Shown: in pieces, positions 58,109 to 64,000 of the stretch | How the letters are laid out: every line of letters starts with the position of its first letter | Numbering within the stretch: the stretch's first letter is position 1 | DNA from: Kuschelorhynchus macadamiae | Lineage: Eukaryota; Arthropoda; Insecta; Coleoptera; Curculionidae | Direction: 5' to 3' | DNA length: 64,000 nucleotides | NCBI GenBank assembly: GCA_030620095.1 | Contig: JAUTXW010005194.1 | Span: 914,501 to 978,500 of the forward strand | Notes under the pieces: model-generated | What the model saw: the letters and a program-made list of their open reading frames with translations, nothing else | What the model was told of the DNA's origin: nothing | Databases searched by the model: none | Position numbers and translations under genes: made by a program

Positions 58109-59179
58109 TTGTCAGTGTTCATATTTATTTTTAAAATATTTTCAATTGTTCCTTGTTTTTTTTTTTTTAATGAAATGTAATGTTTATGTTGTGTTCCTGT
58201 ATTTTTTATGTAGAATATGGTTTTGTGTTCCTTTGTATTAATGTGTTTGTATAAAATACATCATTTTCTTGTGTTTAATAACTTATTTTTCCTTTAGACA
58301 AATTGGATATATATCGGATATATATCCGATATATATCATATGATATGATATTTTCAAATATATCGTGATATTTTCGAACCCTGTTTTAAATGGAACACCC
58401 TGTATAATATCCTATACCTAAGTTCAACTGTTTTTGAGATATTTTGAATTTTATGTAAAAAATGACGTTTGCAGGTCTAGACATAACTATAAATATCTGC
58501 TTATCGAAGTCTCTATTATTTATTTGCGGTTGGCTTCCTTGCTGATATTTTTATAATAAATAAATATAGGGTGATCAAAAACTGACATTATAAATATACT
58601 TTAAAAAATCGTTAAAAGTTACTTTTTTCAAATGGAAATCCCCAATTTTTATAATTTTATCTTATTTAACACTTAAAATAAGGGTGACTTTGTATAAAGT
58701 TGTCTATTCCAAAAATTTGTAGTTTTTGAGTTATTGACGATTTAACATTTTTTATTATAATAATACCAGACGGCTTCTAAGTTTTCTTGTTAGTTGGCCA
58801 TGACGGGGAGGCCTGGCGAGAACAAAACCAATTGGTTACTATAGAAACGTAATATTTGTTGTCGTTTGACAATTACCTGCTAAAATATTATTTATTTATT
58901 ATAGTAATTATAATAATTATTAAACTAATAATCATACCGGGGCGATTAAATTACATACACGAGTATTTTTTGAAATTGTTTATTATCTATGGGGAATCTA
59001 ACAGAGTTTTAACAAAAACATGCCAGATATTTGCTGATACATATCCAGATAAACAGAAATCGTCACCGAACAGCGTTAAACAAATGTTGGAAAACTATAA
59101 AAATGTTGAAACCGCGAAGACAAAAATTAATCAAAGAAAGTCGATTCCCATTATAGTCTAGTCTACACAAGAGCACAAC

Positions 59180-60720
59180 TTATTTTTTCAATAAATGTTG
59201 AAAATGTCCACCTTGTACTTCTAAACATTTTCCGCATCTCCGAATAAATCCCTCGTGGGTGGTCGCTCTAGCTGGAGATAAACTTTCGAACGCGGCCCTT
59301 ACCCTTGCCATACAGTACTTTTTCGTTGTTACTGGATTAAAATAAACGATTGCTTTTATCGTTCCCCATATAAAATAGTCTAAGACTGTCAGATCGGGGG
59401 AACGAGGAGGCCACAGGAAAGGTCTATTGTTGGCAATCCACTTGTCGTAAAACGTAGCTTGTAACAAGTTAGTAACTGCAACGGTTCTATGTGGTGGGGC
59501 GCCATCGTGTTGGTAGAAAATTTGACTATGTTCTGACAAAGGTAAATTACTTAAATATTCGTTGTCCAACTCTTCAAGAATATTCAGATATCTTTCTCCT
59601 ACAAAAGTTTATAGACATAATTTTACGGAAAGAAATGCTTTGATATAATTCATCGATTTATTGATTTAAGAAGAAACAAAATACAACAAAATTCAATTAA
59701 TTTTATGCGAAGAGTGCTCAATAAAAAAAAAGGTTTAGTATTTTATGACTTTCTAAAGTACCCTGTATAAATAGCTTGTAAATATCTAACTAAAGATAAC
59801 TTTCCTATAAAACTTGGGACGATATATTTTTTTAGATATGATGTGTTACGGTATGTGGACCAGTATTTGTATGAAGTAGTGTAGTGTGATTTGTATAAAT
59901 AATTTAATTTATTTATTTATGTAATAATATTTACTAAATGATTTATCTAATTTTGGATTGACGCTAAATTAATAAAAAAAAATTATTGTAATATTACCTA
60001 AATGGATTATTTTTCATTAAAAAGGTCCTTGTGTTTAGGCAATGTATAAATTACCATTCAAATTTTCTTCATAAAAATTCAGTTTTATTATTCCATCGTT
60101 CCTTACTGCACAAAGTACATTGAATTGCCATGATTCTTGAAAGTTCCGCGATCTTACTGCATAAGTATTCTAATCACTCCAAAAATGGGAATTTTTAGTA
60201 AATTTTGCTTCATCGGTCCAAATTATATTAACCAAAAACCTAAGGTTATCTTGTACCATTGTTAAAATAAACTCGTAAAACTCTACTCTTTTTGGCAAAT
60301 CAGTGTCTTTTAGATATTGCATCAATGATATTAAATAAGGTTGGAAGTTATGTTTTAACAGAATCCTATGCACTGAATTCCTCGAGATACCTGATTGTCT
60401 TGCCACGTTTCTTAGGGATGTCATTGGATTTGCCGCAAAATATCCCAGAATTGCAATCTCGAAATTTTCATTATCAACAATGGGCTTCCTCTTATAATTT
60501 TTGCCTTGACGTTTCTAAAATGTTTATAGTTTTCCAACATTTATTTAACGCTGTTCGGTGACGGTTTCTGTTTATCTGGATATCTATCAGCAAATATCTG
60601 GCATGTTCTTGTTAAAACTCTGTTAGATTCCCCATAGATAATAAACAAATTCAAATAATCCTCGTGTGTGTAATTTAATCGCCCCGGCATGATTATTAGT
60701 TTAATAATTATTATAATTAC
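59180..60720 (-). pseudogene. DD41D transposase of the nested element, decayed
   Basis: N-terminus at about 60690 (PGRLNYTHEDYLNLFIIYGE), continued by a helix-turn-helix and VNIIWTDEAKFTKNSHFWSD (first Asp, 60170-60424), then IFYQHDGAPPHRT and PPRSPDLTVLDYFIWG in 59180-59569, again with 41 residues between the second and third Asp. The part between 59570 and 60170 is AT-rich and non-coding, so the middle is lost. Several stops lie in the N-terminal part. Confidence 0.8.
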
Positions 60721-61485
60721 TATAATAAATAAATAATATTTTAGTAGGTAATTGTCAAACGACGATAAATATTACGTTTCTATAGTAACCAATTGGTTTT
60801 GTTCTCGCCAGGCCTTCCCGTCATGGCCAACTAACAAGAAAACTTAGAAGCCGTCTGGTATTATTAGAATAAAAAATGTTAAATCGTCAATAACTCAAAA
60901 ACTACAAATTTTTGGAATAGACAACTTTATATAAAGTCACCCTTATTTTAAGTGTTAAATAAGATAAAATTATAAACATTGGGGGTTTCCATTCGAAAAA
61001 AGTAACTTTTAACGATTTTTTAAAGTATATTTATAATGTCAGTTTTTGATCACCCTATATTTACTTATTATAAAAATATCAACATAGGCCACTAAAGTGT
61101 ACCCTTTTGGACAAGGAAGCCAACCGCAAATAAATAATAGAGACTTCGATAAGCAGATATTTATAGTTATGTCTAGACCTGCAAACGTCATTTTTTAGAT
61201 AAAATTCAAAATATCTCAAAAACAGTTCAACTTAGGTATAGGATATTATACATGAAATATACCTAGAATTTTTCGAGGAATCCAAAAATTCGATAATATA
61301 CAGGGTGTTCTATTTAAAAAAGAAAGTTGACGTCTACTTCCGGTATAACCGGAAGTGCCGCCATCTTGAAAATATTTTGCGCGAATTGCCCCTATCGACT
61401 CTAGTTAGCTGCCAAAATTTCAAATTTTTCCAAAGCCTACTTTCTGAGAAATCGATCGCCGCAGTTCGTCGTGGGACACCCTGTA

Positions 61486-62036
61486 TAGATCCAAATTTAG
61501 CTTGGAAGTGACATATAGAATATTTAAGAGTACAAATTTCTCCAATAATAGGAATTTTGTTTAAAATTCGTAACTATATTTCTCTTAATTTGTTAAAATA
61601 TATATATTTTGCTTTCATTTATTCAAAATTACAGTATCTAATATCAGTGTGGGGCGCTGCATGTAAAAAAACAATAAAACCATTAGAAAAATTACAAAAT
61701 AAGTCAACAAAATGTATTTACCGTTTACTATATCTGGAGCACACCATTAACCTATATAAGCCTAAAAATATTTTAAACATTTCTGTGATGTATAAAACTA
61801 AATTATCCATTTTTATTCATTCATCAGCTAAAAATATAAAAAACACAAATTTAAATTTTATTAGAAATGATAACATTCATGACCATAATACAAGACAAAC
61901 TGATTATTTCTCCACCATAAAATTTAAAAGTAATTTTGGCAAAACAATGTATATTACACATTATTACAATAATCTACCAAAACGATTAAAAAATATTAAC
62001 AAAATACTTTTAAAAAACACTTAAAGGAATATTTTT
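61486..62036 (+). pseudogene. LINE reverse transcriptase fragment, part 2
   Basis: DPNLAWK, YIYFAFIYSKLQYLISVWG and KPLEKLQNKSTKCIYR match the C-terminal part of Jockey/CR1-like ORF2 proteins and continue the LINE cut at 54935. The frame ends near 62024. 62037-62598 holds AT-rich 3' sequence without features. Confidence 0.78.
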
Positions 62037-62595
62037 TGCGGAATTAATATCTTCACGTTTGATATATTCTTTTAATGTTTACAGCTTTTAATTTATAATA
62101 ATGTTTATATGTTTATGTGTTTTATATTAGTTATTAATTAGTTCTCTTTAATATTTACAGTTTTTAATTTATTCGTAATTTATAATGTATAAACATTATA
62201 CATTTTTATACTTATATATTAATTGTTAATTAATTCCCTACTGTAAACAATATTGTTGCTCGGGAATAATTGATTAAAAAAAATATCTAAAGAATACCAG
62301 TTACAGGCTCAAAAAATGTATTAAATCATTTGGAAATGTTATAACTCATTTTGAAAACATCAAGACGCAAATCAGATAGATCTTTCTCAGTTCTACAGGT
62401 TCGATATTGTATAAATTACAGGCAAAAATAAAGGGTATTTAAAAAGACAGTTAATTATTTTGTTTTGTGGTTAAGTTCTGTTCATTAAATAAAATGCACT
62501 AAAGCTTTGTTGAATCAAATATACTATAGCTACCGGATGTTTTATGTTTATAACTTGAGATATTAATTCTGCCATCAATTTTATCGATTTTACCG

Positions 62596-62733
<138 letters not shown>

Positions 62734-62762
62734 GAGTCAAATATAAAAATTTGATTTCTTAC

Positions 62763-63076
62763 CTTCACCAAGGTCTATTATCCCGTTAGTGGGCTTTATA
62801 AAAAATGATCTTCCCAGGGGAAAGCAAGTTTGGACAGGAGCCATTCTCAAAACAATATCGACGACTTGAAGAGCCTCTTGGGGAGTAGTGGGTGAATTCA
62901 TGAAATCGCGAAGGGCTCCCATGTCCACCTTATTTGCAAATTTGATTTGAACTTTAAACACCTTGTCTCTTCCATCGTCATTCATTGTTATTTGCGAATC
63001 AAAAATGTCACTAACAAAATTCTCACTCAATGGATGAGCAGAGTATAAATTCTTTCGTCCATCGAATGCTGGAAAC
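62763..63076 (-). CDS. AGO2: Argonaute-2, N-terminal/L1 exon
   Basis: Acceptor TTAATAG before GTTTCCAGC (63076) and donor GTGAAG|GTAAGA (62763). It encodes FPAFDGRKNLYSAHPLSENF, DGRDKVFKVQIKFANKVDM, PTTPQEALQVVDIVLRMAP and FPLGRSFF, and ends IIDLGEG, the N domain and start of L1 of Argonautes. The first base completes a codon from an upstream exon outside the window; the last codon (Gly) is completed by 51632. The divergence of the N domain from AGO1 fits AGO2. Confidence 0.9.
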
Positions 63077-63103
63077 CTATTAACCAAAAAAATGTAATAT
63101 AAC

Positions 63104-63135
<32 letters not shown>
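63104..63135. repeat. (AAT)n microsatellite
   Basis: About ten AAT units directly upstream of the AGO2 acceptor region. Confidence 0.9.
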
Positions 63136-63136
<1 letters not shown>

Positions 63137-63141
63137 TATAC

Positions 63142-63341
63142 TATAGACTAACTATAGACCAATAACATGCCTGTCTGTACTTTATAAATTGTTTAGTTTA
63201 ATTATAAACAGCAGTTTGACTCTGTGCCCCACGACTGGCTGATTCGAGTTCTGGAAATATATAAGGTATCTCCAGAGGTGATGAATATGCTCAAACATCT
63301 CATGAGCACATGTAAAACAAACATATTTAACATAGAATAAA
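63142..63341 (+). pseudogene. Non-LTR retrotransposon RT scrap
   Basis: YRPITCLSVLYKLFSLII in one frame is followed, one base out of frame, by FDSVPHDWLIRVLEIYKV and SPEVMNMLKHLMS. These are RT motifs of a non-LTR family different from the LINE at 54275. Much sequence between the two motifs is deleted. Confidence 0.65.
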
Positions 63342-63351
63342 AACTTTCAAG

Positions 63352-63913
63352 GCTGTGGTCAATTAAGAAATCATGGTTCTAGGGATTAGACCGTGTCAAA
63401 ATGGAATCACTTTCCGACGTTTCGCCTTCGATTGCACGAGGCATCTTCAGGGATCGGAACACTGAATGAGTTCGGAGAGACCCAGGCCGGCTATTTATAG
63501 TCGATCTGGGTTTACCGAAACGTGACTCGGTGTAACGATCGGTTCCCATGTATGATGTAGACTGAAGCCCGTATCTCTATTAAAATTGTTAGGATGCTTA
63601 TAAATTTCAATAGATTCTCTAATTTTGCGTTTATAGAGTCCCGAAACCGATGCAAGAACTTTGGTTTCTTTTACATTTATGACATACCCAGTAGAATGTT
63701 GGTGTTCAGATACAGCAGATTGTACAACTTGTTTCTTTCTGATATATCGTTCATGTTTCCTAAGCCTAGTCGATATGGATCGTCCAGTTTCTCCAATATA
63801 GACATCACCACAGGAACGAGGAATTGCATGTACTCCTTCTGTTTAAAAAAGGAATAATGTCCTTTGGCGATCTCAAATATTGTCCAATTTTCTTGTGCGT
63901 GTTGAAGATTGTA
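63352..63913 (-). pseudogene. Second Penelope family, GIY-YIG and tail
   Basis: Reading leftward: TIFNTHKKIGQYLRSPKD, a frameshift, then SCGDVYIGETGRSISTRLRK, SEHQHSTGYVINVKETKVLA and KRKIRESIEIYKHPNN, ending in the 3' tail with a hammerhead motif. Close relative of 36357-37049 but with the tail complete. The RT part is cut away at 63913 by a mariner-type end. Confidence 0.8.
63413..63453 (-). ncRNA. Hammerhead ribozyme motif, second Penelope family
   Basis: Minus strand: stem I TCC, core CTGAAGA (fits CUGANGA), stem II GCCT...AGGC with an 11-base loop, GAAA, minimal stem III ACGT, cleavage base C (complement of 63416) and stem I partner GGA. As in the first family, one U lies between core and stem II. 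Sense to AGO2. Confidence 0.65.
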
Positions 63914-64000
63914 CAGGGTGTTCCAGCGAGGACTGAACAGGGACCTATTTTCGACCTTCCTTGTATTTTGGAAAAATTCAAAATAGCCAATCGATGTATT
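63914..64000 (+). mobile_element. Mariner-type element end, cut by window edge
   Basis: TA followed by CAGGGTGTTCCAGCGAGG inside the Penelope nuclease sequence. The form matches the DD41D ends in this window; the rest is outside. Confidence 0.55.

Larger units (their letters stand above)
55111..58383 (+). mobile_element. hAT transposon with DUF659-type transposase
   Basis: Ends CAGGGTTCGAA and inverse TTCGAACCCTG, with a perfect 8-bp duplication TTTTAAAT (55103-55110, 58384-58391). 3,273 bp. GATATATATC-type palindromes fill both subterminal regions. It is inserted in the left arm of the DD41D element. Confidence 0.92.
54938..61483 (-). mobile_element. DD41D element with 0.9-1.0 kb inverted arms, nested
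   Basis: Ends CAGGGTGTCCCACGACGAA (54938) and CAGGGTGTCCCACGACGAAC-like inverse (61483), with TA on each side, inside the LINE. Left arm is 54938-55110 plus 58392-59140 (split by a hAT); right arm is about 60485-61483. The arms reach into the transposase start, so its first 80 or so codons occur at both ends in opposite directions. Without the hAT the element would be about 3.27 kb. Confidence 0.85.

Noticed and set aside
63104..63135. Short AAT array as a CRISPR-like or regulatory repeat
   Set aside because: A plain trinucleotide microsatellite; no spacers, and the context is a eukaryotic intron.

Overview
The window looks like insect nuclear DNA (AT-rich, dense in transposons, spliced genes). 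A beetle-like genome is a guess, not shown. One host gene runs through almost all of it on the minus strand: four consecutive exons of an AGO2-type Argonaute, at 62763-63076 (N-terminal/L1), 51119-51632 (PAZ), 42425-42728 (linker 2) and 1294-2080 (MID plus most of PIWI). All splice sites are canonical and all phases join, so no exon appears to be missing between them. The exons total about 1.9 kb; the three introns are about 11.1, 8.4 and 40.3 kb and are packed with mobile elements. Earlier exons lie beyond 64000 and the last PIWI exon(s) lie before position 1.

Layout from the left. 1-1117: remnants of a Transib transposase and a DUF4371-type gene. 1294-2080: AGO2 exon. 2344-8746: a young BEL/Pao LTR retrotransposon with matching 347-bp LTRs. 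8759-12091: two Penelope-like elements head to head, each tail carrying a hammerhead-ribozyme motif. 12863-14790: a MITE and a degenerate tandem array. 14791-17673: a nearly complete Transib (RAG1-related) transposon with CACAGTG ends. 19496-25933: an IS630-like transposase split by a Gypsy-type element. 26110-26811: a foldback element. 27163-28088: a dead DD41D transposase. 30001-36086: long (TA)n tracts holding two DD41D elements with 430-460 bp inverted repeats, one with an intact transposase. 36357-41100: a second Penelope family, then one hAT inside another hAT.

42425-42728 is an AGO2 exon, followed by a Penelope tail and a Tc1-like element inside a (TA)n-bearing repeat. 46335-50757 is a spliced, unassigned DDE-type transposon gene split by another long-TIR DD41D element. 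51119-51632 is an AGO2 exon. 51880-62036 is the deepest nest: AGO2 intron > LINE > DD41D element > hAT > MITE. The window ends with AGO2 exon 62763-63076, a LINE scrap, and a second copy of the other Penelope family cut by a mariner-type end.

The main theme is that a gene of the RNA-interference (siRNA) pathway carries many long inverted repeats (arms about 230 bp to about 1.3 kb) in its introns. Its own pre-mRNA could fold into long hairpins of the kind Dicer-2 and AGO2 process. That is an inference and needs small-RNA data. No tRNA, rRNA or CRISPR array was seen.
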